From positions 1-38,948 of the forward strand of contig JBAXIG010000008.1 in the NCBI GenBank assembly GCA_037138535.1: 38,948 bases of DNA, in the 5' to 3' direction. The notes beneath the pieces were generated by a model that was not told where the DNA came from, made no database searches, and saw only the letters and a program-made list of their open reading frames with translations. The translations under genes and the position numbers were made by a program. This document shows positions 13,881-21,798 of this stretch, in pieces; the stretch's first letter is position 1, and each line of letters opens with the position of its first letter. The stretch comes from GCA-2737595 sp037138535 (GTDB lineage Bacteria > Actinomycetota > Actinomycetes > Nanopelagicales > Nanopelagicaceae).

Positions 13881-14776
13881 TGGAGCTCCAGCACCACGCG
13901 CGTCTTTCAGAAAGTCAAAGCGCAGAGATCCTTCAAATTGCTCAGCTCTCAGCTATCGAAGATGGTATCAATCCACTTTCTGAGCACGTCGCGTTGCACT
14001 TGCGTGAAGGTGGTGATGACCACGATCAACATCTCACAGTTGAATTTGATTCACACATCCTTGGTTATGCCCATCTAGATACCTCAGATCAAGTAGAGGG
14101 ACCAAGTGCAGAAATTGTGGTTTCCCCTCTTGCTCGCAAACAAGGCGTGGGAAAGATGTTGGTGAACGAACTCTTGCGCATCGCTGGTGAGAATCTCCGC
14201 CTTTGGTCTCATGGTGATCTCGCAGAAGCCGCCACTCTTGCAGGCACGCTCGGATTTAAGAAAGTGCGAACTTTGCGTCAACTTCGACGATCCTTAGAAA
14301 TTCCAATTCCCGTCACTTCCCTTCCAGATTCGGTCTCTTTAAGAGCATTCGGAGACGAAGATATTGAAGAGTGGTTGCACGTTAATTCAAGAGCTTTTGC
14401 GAGCCATCCTGAACAAAGAATTTGGAGCACACGAGACGTGCATCTGCGCATGAAAGAGCCTTGGTTTGATCCAAATGGATTCTTAGTCGCATATGAAGAT
14501 AAAAAAATGATTGCTTTTTGTTGGACCAAAGTCCATGGTTTGGCTAGTAGTCATGGGCACGTGCCCATCGGCGAGATCTATGTCATCGGCGTGGACCCAA
14601 GCGCCCAAGGTCGTGGGCTCGGACGAGAGCTCACGGTGGCCGGACTCTCATACCTGCGCAACAAGGGAATGCGCACCGCAATGCTCTACGTGGAGAGCGA
14701 TAATTCGCCAGCCAACCAGATGTACCAGACGTTAGGTTTTACCGAGTGGGCCATCGACGTGATGTATCGCAAGTAA
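13880..14776 (+). CDS. mshD: mycothiol synthase MshD
   Basis: Last enzyme of mycothiol synthesis: acetylates the cysteine amine of Cys-GlcN-Ins with acetyl-CoA. This 298-residue protein has two GNAT domains. The N-terminal half (about 1-140) has VVSPLARKQGVGKMLVNELL, and the C-terminal catalytic half (about 150-298) has IGEIYVIGVDPSAQGRGLGRELT with the acetyl-CoA pyrophosphate loop QGRGLG and ends in YQTLGFTEWAIDVMY, a family hallmark. ATG at 13880 overlaps the glnR stop (TGATG), so translation is coupled; a TTG three bases earlier is less likely. Together with mshA it shows a complete-looking mycothiol capacity at both ends of the pathway. Confidence 0.94.
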   Translation: MELQHHARLSESQSAEILQIAQLSAIEDGINPLSEHVALHLREGGDDHDQHLTVEFDSHILGYAHLDTSDQVEGPSAEIVVSPLARKQGVGKMLVNELLRIAGENLRLWSHGDLAEAATLAGTLGFKKVRTLRQLRRSLEIPIPVTSLPDSVSLRAFGDEDIEEWLHVNSRAFASHPEQRIWSTRDVHLRMKEPWFDPNGFLVAYEDKKMIAFCWTKVHGLASSHGHVPIGEIYVIGVDPSAQGRGLGRELTVAGLSYLRNKGMRTAMLYVESDNSPANQMYQTLGFTEWAIDVMYRK

Positions 14777-14843
14777 CCTTGGAATTCGACTGTTCAGCAT
14801 CTATATGCCCACTGTTTACCCAAACATGCGAGAATAAAGTGTG

Positions 14844-16898
14844 ATGCCTTATATCGAAAGAGAGTCCAGCTGGCTGGCCTTCAACGAGCGCGTCTTTGAG
14901 TTGGCCAAGGGCCCAGATAGCCCGCTACTCGAACGTGCAAAATTCCTCGCCATTTTTTCTAGCAATTTAGACGAATTCTTCATGGTTCGAGTAGCAACCT
15001 TAAAGCGCAGGATCGCCACTGGCCTTGCCCTCAAGGGACCTACAGGCGAGCAACCTAAAGAGGTGCTTGCTTCAGTGCTGGCTCAAGTAAAGAGCATGGT
15101 GACAGATCACGCTGAATTCTTTCGCGATGATGTGGCACCTAAGTTGCTCGATGAGGGAATTGAAATAGTTGATTGGGAGAGACTTACGACGGAGGAACGT
15201 GAGCATCTAGACACACTCTTTGCTGATCGAGTTTTTCCAGTTCTTACTCCGCTCTCGGTAGATCCATCTCATCCTTTCCCATACATTTCGGGACTCTCCT
15301 TGAACCTGGCAATTTTGGTGAAGAATCCAGAGAATGGTGAGGACGTATTCGCGCGAGTGAAGGTGCCACCACTTCTGCCGCGATTTATCGAAACACTTCC
15401 GCGCGGCACAGGACGCTTTCTCCCACTTGAAGCACTCATCGCTGAACACTTAGCGGATCTCTTTCCAGGTATGGAGATCGTCGCTCACCACTCTTTTCGC
15501 GTGACGCGCAACCAAGATCTTGAAGTTGAAGAAGATGATTCTGAAAATCTATTGCATTCTTTAGAACAAGAACTGTTGCGACGTAGATTTGGTCCTGCGG
15601 TACGTCTTGAGGTTTCTCGCGACATCGATAATCGCATCTTAGATAGGCTCAGCGAGGAACTAGGCGTTGAGCCAAACGAGATCTTCCACCTGCCAGAACC
15701 ACTCGACTTAACTGGACTCTTCAGTATTGCCGGACTTGATCGTTCAGAATTAAAATTTCCGTCTTTCTCTTCGCGTACACATCCCTCGCTCGTTGAAGTG
15801 GATACAGATTCAGTGACCGGAGAAATTTTCGAGGCAATCAAACGCAAAGAGATCCTTCTCCATCATCCATATGATTCCTTCACCTCGAGTGTCGTCTCAT
15901 TTCTTGAGCAAGCGGCAGCTGATCCCAAGGTACTCGCAATCAAACAAACGCTTTATAGGACTTCAGGAGACTCTCCTATTGTTGATGCCCTGATCGATGC
16001 TGCATCTGCCGGCAAACAAGTTCTAGCGCTTGTAGAGTTGCGCGCCCGGTTCGACGAACTTGCTAACGTGCGTTGGGCGAGAAAACTTGAAGAAGCTGGC
16101 GTACATGTGGTCTATGGCATTCTTGGCCTCAAGACACACGCCAAACTTTCGCTAGTCGTGCGCGATGAAGGCGACCGACTTATGCGCTATTGCCATATAG
16201 GCACGGGTAATTACAACCCTAAGACGGCCCGCCAATATGAGGACTTGGGTATCCTCACGGCGGATCCAGAACTGTGCGACGATCTCTCGCGGCTCTTTAA
16301 TCAATTGTCGGGCATGGCTCCACAAACTGATTTCCGCCGATTGCTGGTAGCTCCGCGAACACTTCGACCTGGTTTGATCGAGAGAATTAAGCGCGAGATT
16401 GCACACGCCGAAGCTGGCAAACCCGCTGGAATCCGCATGAAGCTCAACTCACTTGAGGACGAGAATATTATTGATGCCCTTTACAAAGCATCAGAGGCCG
16501 GGATCAAGGTAGAAATCATTGTCCGCGGTATATGCGCCTTGCGGGCTGGGGTGCCTGGACTTTCGGAAACCATCACCGTGCGCTCTTATCTCGGACGTTT
16601 CCTTGAGCATTCGCGTATTTTTCACTTTCATAACGCAGGCCATGACGAGTTATGGATCGGCAGCGCTGACATGATGCACCGCAATCTGGATCGCCGAGTT
16701 GAAACCCTTGTGCGAATTGTGGCGCCAACTTCACACCAGAAACTCATGGTCTTGTTAGACGAACTCACCTCTGGGAAGTTTGCCGCTTGGTTCCTCCAAG
16801 AGAGCAACGAGTGGGTACATCGGTCACAGGACTCCAACGGTGAGGATTTGCAAGATCTTCAAGAGTTCTTGATTGCGCGATCTAAGGCATCACAATGA
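14844..16898 (+). CDS. ppk1: polyphosphate kinase PPK1
   Basis: Makes polyphosphate from ATP reversibly, at the inner membrane or in the cytoplasm. The 684-residue protein has the PPK1 N-terminal domain (RESSWLAFNERVFELA, SSNLDEFFMVRVATLKRR at 40-57), then the head domain and two C-terminal phospholipase-D-like domains. The phosphorylated histidine is His432 (KTHAKLSL), matching His435 of E. coli, and the second essential histidine is His589 (FLEHSRIFHF), matching His592. GTGNYN and the ARFDELANVRWARKLE segment are also present. GTG 14841 directly before the ATG is an alternative start. mutT1 overlaps the stop by 4 bp (ATGA), as in Mycobacterium. Polyphosphate is a phosphorus and energy store useful in oligotrophic water (inference). 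Confidence 0.97.
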   Translation: MPYIERESSWLAFNERVFELAKGPDSPLLERAKFLAIFSSNLDEFFMVRVATLKRRIATGLALKGPTGEQPKEVLASVLAQVKSMVTDHAEFFRDDVAPKLLDEGIEIVDWERLTTEEREHLDTLFADRVFPVLTPLSVDPSHPFPYISGLSLNLAILVKNPENGEDVFARVKVPPLLPRFIETLPRGTGRFLPLEALIAEHLADLFPGMEIVAHHSFRVTRNQDLEVEEDDSENLLHSLEQELLRRRFGPAVRLEVSRDIDNRILDRLSEELGVEPNEIFHLPEPLDLTGLFSIAGLDRSELKFPSFSSRTHPSLVEVDTDSVTGEIFEAIKRKEILLHHPYDSFTSSVVSFLEQAAADPKVLAIKQTLYRTSGDSPIVDALIDAASAGKQVLALVELRARFDELANVRWARKLEEAGVHVVYGILGLKTHAKLSLVVRDEGDRLMRYCHIGTGNYNPKTARQYEDLGILTADPELCDDLSRLFNQLSGMAPQTDFRRLLVAPRTLRPGLIERIKREIAHAEAGKPAGIRMKLNSLEDENIIDALYKASEAGIKVEIIVRGICALRAGVPGLSETITVRSYLGRFLEHSRIFHFHNAGHDELWIGSADMMHRNLDRRVETLVRIVAPTSHQKLMVLLDELTSGKFAAWFLQESNEWVHRSQDSNGEDLQDLQEFLIARSKASQ

Positions 16899-17815
16899 CG
16901 AAGAAAGTACTTGCAGTGAGGGCGGCTGGCGCTGTTCTGTGGCGCGCCACTGAACCAGAGAAAGTCGAAGTCGCTTTGGTACATCGCCCCCGTTACGACG
17001 ATTGGACCCTGCCCAAGGGAAAAGTTGAACCGTTTGAACATGATCTAGCCGCTGCCTACCGAGAGGTCCTCGAAGAGACTGGCGTCAAGGCTATCTTCGG
17101 TCCAGAACTCGGAGAAATTGAGTACGACGTGGAAGGTGTCGATAAGAAAGTTCGTTTCTGGTCGGCTAGAGCCCATGAGTACACACAGCGAGTAGATGAC
17201 GGCGAAGTCGATGAAGTTCGCTGGCTCACGCCCACCGAGGCCAGAGTCTTACTCACCTACGAACTTGATCAACGGGTGCTCAACTCATTTCTTACAATTG
17301 GCACCGGAACGAATGCTTTCATTCTGCTCCGGCACTGCAAAGCCATCAAACGTTCAGCGTGGGATGGTGATGATGACGATGATCGCCCTCTCGATGCCAA
17401 GGGCGCCCGACAAGCAGCCCGCCTTGTTGATATTTATCGTGCATATGCCGACGTCGAACTGCACTCCTCAGACGCCACTCGCTCTCAGCAATCTCTTCAA
17501 CCCCTGGTGAAGGAGCGACAGAGCGCACTTATTACTGAGCCTTCGGTGAGTGAGTACGCGTTTAAGCGAGATAAGGTCCCTGCGCGCACAAAAGTACTCG
17601 AACTCATTACGCGAGACCGCACGGTTTTACTCTGTTCACATCGACTGGTGTTGCCAGCACTTCTCGAGTACGCCCTTGAAGATTCGCGCTTTAAAATTCC
17701 CACTGAGAATTTAGAGCCCGGAGCTGCCTGGATTATTCACTCTCGCTCTGGCGTAATCACCCAAGTGGATTACCTTGAAGCACCACCCACGCCACCTTCG
17801 GTAGAGACGGATTAA
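16895..17815 (+). CDS. mutT1: MutT1-type Nudix hydrolase fused to a histidine phosphatase domain
   Basis: Hydrolyses oxidised nucleotides such as 8-oxo-dGTP and/or diadenosine polyphosphates. In this 306-residue protein the Nudix box is GKVEPFEHDLAAAYREVLEETGV (about residues 48-70, all key Glu present) inside a domain spanning 1-135. A C-terminal histidine phosphatase domain follows (about 140-300), beginning AFILLRHCKA. Here the usual RHG/RHA is RHC, but the histidine is kept, and a second histidine is present in LLCSHRLVLPALLEY. The two-domain order is that of mycobacterial MutT1, which also lies next to ppk. An aspartate-rich loop DGDDDDDRPLD is unusual. It overlaps ppk1 by 4 bp and converges with the aminotransferase by 4 bp. 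Confidence 0.9.
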   Translation: MTKKVLAVRAAGAVLWRATEPEKVEVALVHRPRYDDWTLPKGKVEPFEHDLAAAYREVLEETGVKAIFGPELGEIEYDVEGVDKKVRFWSARAHEYTQRVDDGEVDEVRWLTPTEARVLLTYELDQRVLNSFLTIGTGTNAFILLRHCKAIKRSAWDGDDDDDRPLDAKGARQAARLVDIYRAYADVELHSSDATRSQQSLQPLVKERQSALITEPSVSEYAFKRDKVPARTKVLELITRDRTVLLCSHRLVLPALLEYALEDSRFKIPTENLEPGAAWIIHSRSGVITQVDYLEAPPTPPSVETD

Positions 17816-19164
17816 GAGACTAACTCTTTGCAGGTACGCATCATGGCTTCTGTATGCGCTGCCACATCCGCACTTGTCGTCTCTGGGCACATCAGCGCCA
17901 TGTTGTGAAAGGGCGTGAGAAGAAAACCGTCATTGAGCATCCTGAGGTGGAGATACTGCTCGATCGCAAAATCGCCAGCTTCCATAGCCTCTGCACCAGT
18001 ACGAGGCGCACGGGGAGAGAAGTTGTACTCTGCGCGAGCGCCTAATCGATTGCAATGCCAAGGTAAGGCACAGGCTTTGATGACAGCATCAACGCCATCG
18101 GCCCACTCATGGGCAAGTGGAATCATCTTCGTGAAATTCGCCGGGGTAAGAACCTCAAGGAGCGTTGCCCGCATTGCTGCCAGTGAGAGCGCATTTCCAG
18201 CCAACGTGCCACCGATTCCGCTGGTGTCTATCCAATCTCGACGCACTAGACGCGCGATGCGTGCAGAGACTTCTTCGCTCATACCAAATGCCCCCACGGG
18301 CATTCCGCCACCGATTGATTTACCAATCGTGAGAATGTCGGGAGCGAGATTATTGAGCGCCGTCATACCCCCAGGGCCTGCAGAAATCGTATGTGTTTCG
18401 TCAATGATGAGAATGGTTCCGTATTTGGTTGCGAGAGCACGTAATCCTTCGAGAAATCCAGCCGTCGGTAAGACAATCCCTACATTTGTAAGTGCGGGTT
18501 CAGTCAAAATGCAGGCGACATCACCTTGCTTTAATGCACTTTCCACACCTTCTAGGTCATTAAATTGCGCAACTCTCGTGGTCATATCCAAGGAGACGGG
18601 TGCGCCAATATTTCCCTCGCGACTCACCACTTTCGATGCATCATCTAGAGTTGCAAATGTTTCATCGACACTTCCGTGATAACAGCGATCAAAAACTAAG
18701 ACTTTATTCTTGCCGGTGATAAGCCGGGAGTAACGAATGGCATGACGATTAGCATCTGTGGCAGAGACAGTGAATTGCCAAAGTGGCAGACCAAATCTAC
18801 TTGCCATGGTTTGGGAGACCACAAGGGCATCCTCAGTAGGCAACATTGCGGTCATGCCACGATCGAGTTGGGACTTAATTGCCGCAGTAGTTGCTTTAGG
18901 CGAATGCCCGGTCATAGAACCTGTATCACCCAGACAGAAATCGATATATTCAAGACCATCAACATCCGTGAAACGCGCACCCTGCGCACTTTTCACGAAG
19001 AGTGGGAAGTCACCAGGCCATTTGGTCATCCATGACATGGGAACCCCACCAGGCATAGAACTCTTCGCTTCGAAAGAGAGTTGACCGCTCGCTGGGTGTA
19101 ATTCGCGAAATCGCTGTTGCTCCCTCTTGGTGAGTACAGCGAGCCTTCCCCGGTCGATTTCCAT
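17812..19164 (-). CDS. class III PLP-dependent aminotransferase, glutamate-1-semialdehyde aminomutase type
   Basis: Protein of 450 residues of the fold-type I aminotransferase family. Seen: FCLGDTGSMTGHSPKA (77-90, the GSA-type entrance motif), PLP aspartate Asp255 in IIDETHTI, and Schiff-base Lys282 in LTIGKSIGGGMPVGAFG. These features match HemL-like proteins, but members outside the porphyrin operon often act on other amino or keto substrates, and no haem biosynthesis gene is nearby, so the substrate is open. ATG 19164 follows TAGGCT by 6 nt; the TAG is the stop codon of the MFS gene upstream. The 3' end overlaps mutT1 by 4 bp in convergent orientation. Confidence 0.88.
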   Translation of the reverse strand: MEIDRGRLAVLTKREQQRFRELHPASGQLSFEAKSSMPGGVPMSWMTKWPGDFPLFVKSAQGARFTDVDGLEYIDFCLGDTGSMTGHSPKATTAAIKSQLDRGMTAMLPTEDALVVSQTMASRFGLPLWQFTVSATDANRHAIRYSRLITGKNKVLVFDRCYHGSVDETFATLDDASKVVSREGNIGAPVSLDMTTRVAQFNDLEGVESALKQGDVACILTEPALTNVGIVLPTAGFLEGLRALATKYGTILIIDETHTISAGPGGMTALNNLAPDILTIGKSIGGGMPVGAFGMSEEVSARIARLVRRDWIDTSGIGGTLAGNALSLAAMRATLLEVLTPANFTKMIPLAHEWADGVDAVIKACALPWHCNRLGARAEYNFSPRAPRTGAEAMEAGDFAIEQYLHLRMLNDGFLLTPFHNMALMCPETTSADVAAHTEAMMRTCKELVS

Positions 19165-19170
19165 GTCACT

Positions 19171-19176
19171 AGCCTA
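19171..19176 (-). promoter_or_regulatory. -10 hexamer TAGGCT for the aminotransferase, containing the MFS stop codon
   Basis: TAGGCT on the minus strand ends 6 nt before ATG 19164. Its first three bases (19176-19174) are the TAG stop of the upstream MFS gene. The gene therefore keeps a promoter of its own although only 9 bp separates it from its neighbour. Confidence 0.55.
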
Positions 19177-20325
19177 CTGAGGCAACCCACTCTTCAAAAT
19201 ATCTAGCCACAACGCGAAGGCTACAAAGATGGCCACTACTCCAGAGATCAATAGTGGGAGATTTCCAAATTCTCCCCAGGAGAGCCCAGCCCAGATGCCG
19301 GCGATCAATATTGCGCCACCACTCACTCCCTGAAAGAGCCCCTGGGCACTACCTTGTCGATCATTCGGGGCGATTTTGGCAACCCAAGACTTGCCGACAG
19401 CATCGTTGCATGCGGCAAATCCACCATAGACAAGAAGGAGCAGTATTGAGATCCACTTGGAATCGGTCTGTGAGAGACCTATGTAAGCGATGGCAAATGC
19501 AAAGAGGCCACCAGCAAAGATTCGATGCTTGGGAATGCTATCTGCCAGGGCACCAAGTGGGTATGCAAGAAGAGCGTAGGAGAGATTAAAGAGTGCATAG
19601 AGGGCTACTACTTGGAACGTAGAGAACCCGATTTGATGCAAGTGGAGCAAAATCAGTGCATCTGGAAAATTTACTAGACCGAAGATACCCATCAGAAGCA
19701 CTAATCGTTTTAATTCAGCTGGCAGAACTCCATGCCTCGCTGAAGCGTCCACACGTTTAGGCGGTTGGGTCTCCTTAACAAATTTAATGAGAAAGACGGA
19801 GAGCGCGGCAGGTATCAGGGCAATCCAGAGCACCGTGCGAAGTGATCCGTGTGCAAAGTGGATAATGAGTAACCCAATCAAGGGACCCACGACTGCGCCT
19901 GCAGTATCTGCTGCCCGATGAAATCCGATAGCTTTGCCACGATTTTCGACTGGAATATCCATTACTAAAAGCGCATCCCGAGGCGCTCCACGAATTCCTT
20001 TGCCTAACCGATCAACTACTCTCCCGAGTAAAGCAACTGGCCAGACGAAAGCAAGTGCAACTAGGAGTTTGCCGATAGCGGCGAGGAGGTAACCGAGAAA
20101 AATGATGGGTTTGCGTTCTCGACCATCGGAGATTTTGCCAGAAAGTAATTTAGTGATCGCGGCGGCGCCTTCGGCCAACCCTTCAATCATTCCCACCACT
20201 ACAACTGGTGCACCAAGGGTGACCGTAATAAATATCGGAAGAATCGGATAGAGCAATTCACTCGCCGCATCTTGGGCAAACGAAACTGCGGAGAGGGTCT
20301 TTAGGTTTCGCGTGCGCCACGACAT
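19174..20325 (-). CDS. MFS transporter
   Basis: Inner-membrane transporter of 383 residues with about 12 predicted hydrophobic helices. The MFS loop motif after helix 2 appears as KLLSGKISDGRERKPII (about residues 58-74), and GKGIRGAPRDALLV and GKAIGFHRAADTAGAVVGP occur in the N-terminal half; these fit drug or sugar-phosphate exporters of the YfkF/YajR-like groups. A substrate cannot be assigned. ATG 20325 follows TAGGCT by 6 nt, whose TAG is the ApbE stop, so the gene has an independent leaderless promoter. It lies downstream of the flavinylation genes on the same strand and may be partly cotranscribed with them. Confidence 0.85.
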   Translation of the reverse strand: MSWRTRNLKTLSAVSFAQDAASELLYPILPIFITVTLGAPVVVVGMIEGLAEGAAAITKLLSGKISDGRERKPIIFLGYLLAAIGKLLVALAFVWPVALLGRVVDRLGKGIRGAPRDALLVMDIPVENRGKAIGFHRAADTAGAVVGPLIGLLIIHFAHGSLRTVLWIALIPAALSVFLIKFVKETQPPKRVDASARHGVLPAELKRLVLLMGIFGLVNFPDALILLHLHQIGFSTFQVVALYALFNLSYALLAYPLGALADSIPKHRIFAGGLFAFAIAYIGLSQTDSKWISILLLLVYGGFAACNDAVGKSWVAKIAPNDRQGSAQGLFQGVSGGAILIAGIWAGLSWGEFGNLPLLISGVVAIFVAFALWLDILKSGLPQ

Positions 20326-20331
20326 GACGTG

Positions 20332-20337
20332 AGCCTA
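20332..20337 (-). promoter_or_regulatory. -10 hexamer TAGGCT for the MFS gene, containing the ApbE stop codon
   Basis: TAGGCT on the minus strand ends 6 nt before ATG 20325 and includes the TAG (20337-20335) that ends apbE. It is identical in sequence and geometry to the element in front of the aminotransferase. Confidence 0.55.
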
Positions 20338-21096
20338 TCTCTTTGGAAAATGTGGGCCGATCGCCCAGGTCTGATCACCATGACGATCTACCACCCACGC
20401 AGACCATGTGGGGTGCTCCACAAACCAGTGAGCACCATGTCTACCTGCTACAACAAGTGCGGTTGCGAGCGCATCAGCCACCCCCGAATCAGGGGCCACC
20501 ACGGTGGCCGAACGCGCTTCGAGAGCCGGCAATCCGTTTGAGGGGTCGATGATGTGCGCTCCTCGTTCATATGTGCCGCTAGTAGCGATAGCGCCGTCAT
20601 AAATCTCCACGACTTCAGCAATTTGAGTGGCATCATCCGGGTGGCGAATCCCAATACGCCACGGCTCACCCGGAGCATTTCCACCTCGCAGTGAGATATC
20701 TCCACCCGCGTTTATCTGCACATGTGGGATTTGGGGGATCAACTCCAGTGCACGATCTGCTGCCCAACCCTTAACGTAACCGCTGGGATCAAAGCCACCC
20801 GAAACTGCCCAGGGATCAAAGGCTCCAAGAGTCAATGCCTTGGCCTCTTCACATAGGCGCCAAACATTCCTCACCCATGGATGTGCATCTTCGATCATCA
20901 AATGATTGGTGCGCAGGCGACTGACTTCACTCGTTGGCTTGTACGTTGAAAACAGTTCATCAATTTCATGGAAGTACTGGACCATCTCTTGTACTCCCGC
21001 ACGCAACTCATCTTCTGAATGCTTCGAGGAATTCAGAATGATCGAGATTACCGTGCCCCACACTTCCTCGTTATGCACGAATTTCTGAAGCGGCAT
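20335..21096 (-). CDS. apbE: FAD:protein FMN transferase ApbE
   Basis: Attaches FMN covalently to a threonine of target flavoproteins, using FAD and magnesium. The 253-residue protein has the ApbE marks: GGFDPSGYVKGWAADRALEL (about 125-144), the INAGGDISLRGG strand, and HIIDPSNGLPA (about 187-197). It lacks the lipoprotein signal seen in many Gram-negative ApbE proteins, and its shorter N-terminus suggests a cytoplasmic enzyme or one using another export route. The likely target is the secreted FMN-binding protein encoded 9 bp upstream. It forms an operon with that gene and the membrane flavohaem protein. Confidence 0.93.
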   Translation of the reverse strand: MPLQKFVHNEEVWGTVISIILNSSKHSEDELRAGVQEMVQYFHEIDELFSTYKPTSEVSRLRTNHLMIEDAHPWVRNVWRLCEEAKALTLGAFDPWAVSGGFDPSGYVKGWAADRALELIPQIPHVQINAGGDISLRGGNAPGEPWRIGIRHPDDATQIAEVVEIYDGAIATSGTYERGAHIIDPSNGLPALEARSATVVAPDSGVADALATALVVAGRHGAHWFVEHPTWSAWVVDRHGDQTWAIGPHFPKR

Positions 21097-21105
21097 GTGA
21101 TTTGG

Positions 21106-21789
21106 TTACAAACCCGCTGCAGTAAGCGCAGATTGCAATGAATTAATCCACGCATTAGATGTGTAAGTGGCACCACCTACACCAGCCACATTTGCAGAAT
21201 TCTTGGCTGCGAGTGTTTGCTCCACCAGCCAAGGAATAGCTTGTTTACTGATCCATTCTGAACGGTTATCACGATTGGGATAGCTCACTGCCTTAGCAGC
21301 AGTCACCACACCATTCGCTACCGTAATCTGAACTGAGACCGTGCCAAAGCCGCCGGCGTTATATCCGCGTCCAGTGACTGTGACATTTGAATCCGGAGCT
21401 TTCTGCGCAGGTGTGGGGGTGGGTGCAGGTGCGGAAGTGGGAGTCTGTGTAGGAGTTGCAGATGGTGACGTGGTGGCTGAGCTTTCCGAATTCGAAGGTT
21501 GAGTACCACTTGCTGATTTCTTGGTTGCTGGTTTCTTGTTTGCGGTTTTCTTAGCGGTGCTACTTGAAGTGGCAGTTGGCGTACCAGCATCAGTACGTGT
21601 GGGCGTAGGGGCAGTGATTTCGCCAGGAGCCTGCGTGGAGGGAGTCGCCGGCGCACCAGAGTTGATGGTGGCGCCACCACTGGATGGGGAGATACTGCCC
21701 GATGCACTTACAAGTTGCGCCGGCGTATAAGAGAGCACTGCAGCTACTCCTGCGACTGTGCCGCCAGTAATTAAGAGGGCCCTCTTCAT
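21106..21789 (-). CDS. secreted FMN-binding domain protein (ApbE substrate)
   Basis: Protein of 227 residues. It has a signal peptide or N-terminal anchor (MKRALLITGGTVAGVAAVLS, residues 1-20), a low-complexity linker rich in Ser, Thr, Pro, Ala and Lys (about 30-132), then an FMN_bind domain (about 135-227: RGYNAGGFGTVSVQI, AVSYPNRDN). The flavinylation motif is GGATYTSNAW, with Thr210 as the expected FMN-carrying residue. The linker probably holds the flavin domain away from the membrane in the wall space. It lies between the membrane flavohaem protein and ApbE, as in other one-electron transfer modules with covalent flavin. The linker DNA also gives a long antisense frame, which is an artefact. 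Confidence 0.9.
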   Translation of the reverse strand: MKRALLITGGTVAGVAAVLSYTPAQLVSASGSISPSSGGATINSGAPATPSTQAPGEITAPTPTRTDAGTPTATSSSTAKKTANKKPATKKSASGTQPSNSESSATTSPSATPTQTPTSAPAPTPTPAQKAPDSNVTVTGRGYNAGGFGTVSVQITVANGVVTAAKAVSYPNRDNRSEWISKQAIPWLVEQTLAAKNSANVAGVGGATYTSNAWINSLQSALTAAGL

Positions 21790-21798
21790 CTCTTCTCC

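Noticed and set aside
17812..19164. Calling the aminotransferase HemL (porphyrin synthesis)
   Set aside because: Motifs fit the GSA type, but no other haem gene is near and the family is broad, so the specific call is not supported.
21318..21730. Long frames in other phases across the FMN-binding protein gene
   Set aside because: They arise from the repetitive Ser/Thr/Pro-rich linker, are themselves low-complexity, and have no ribosome site or promoter. The signal peptide and FMN_bind motifs support the main frame.
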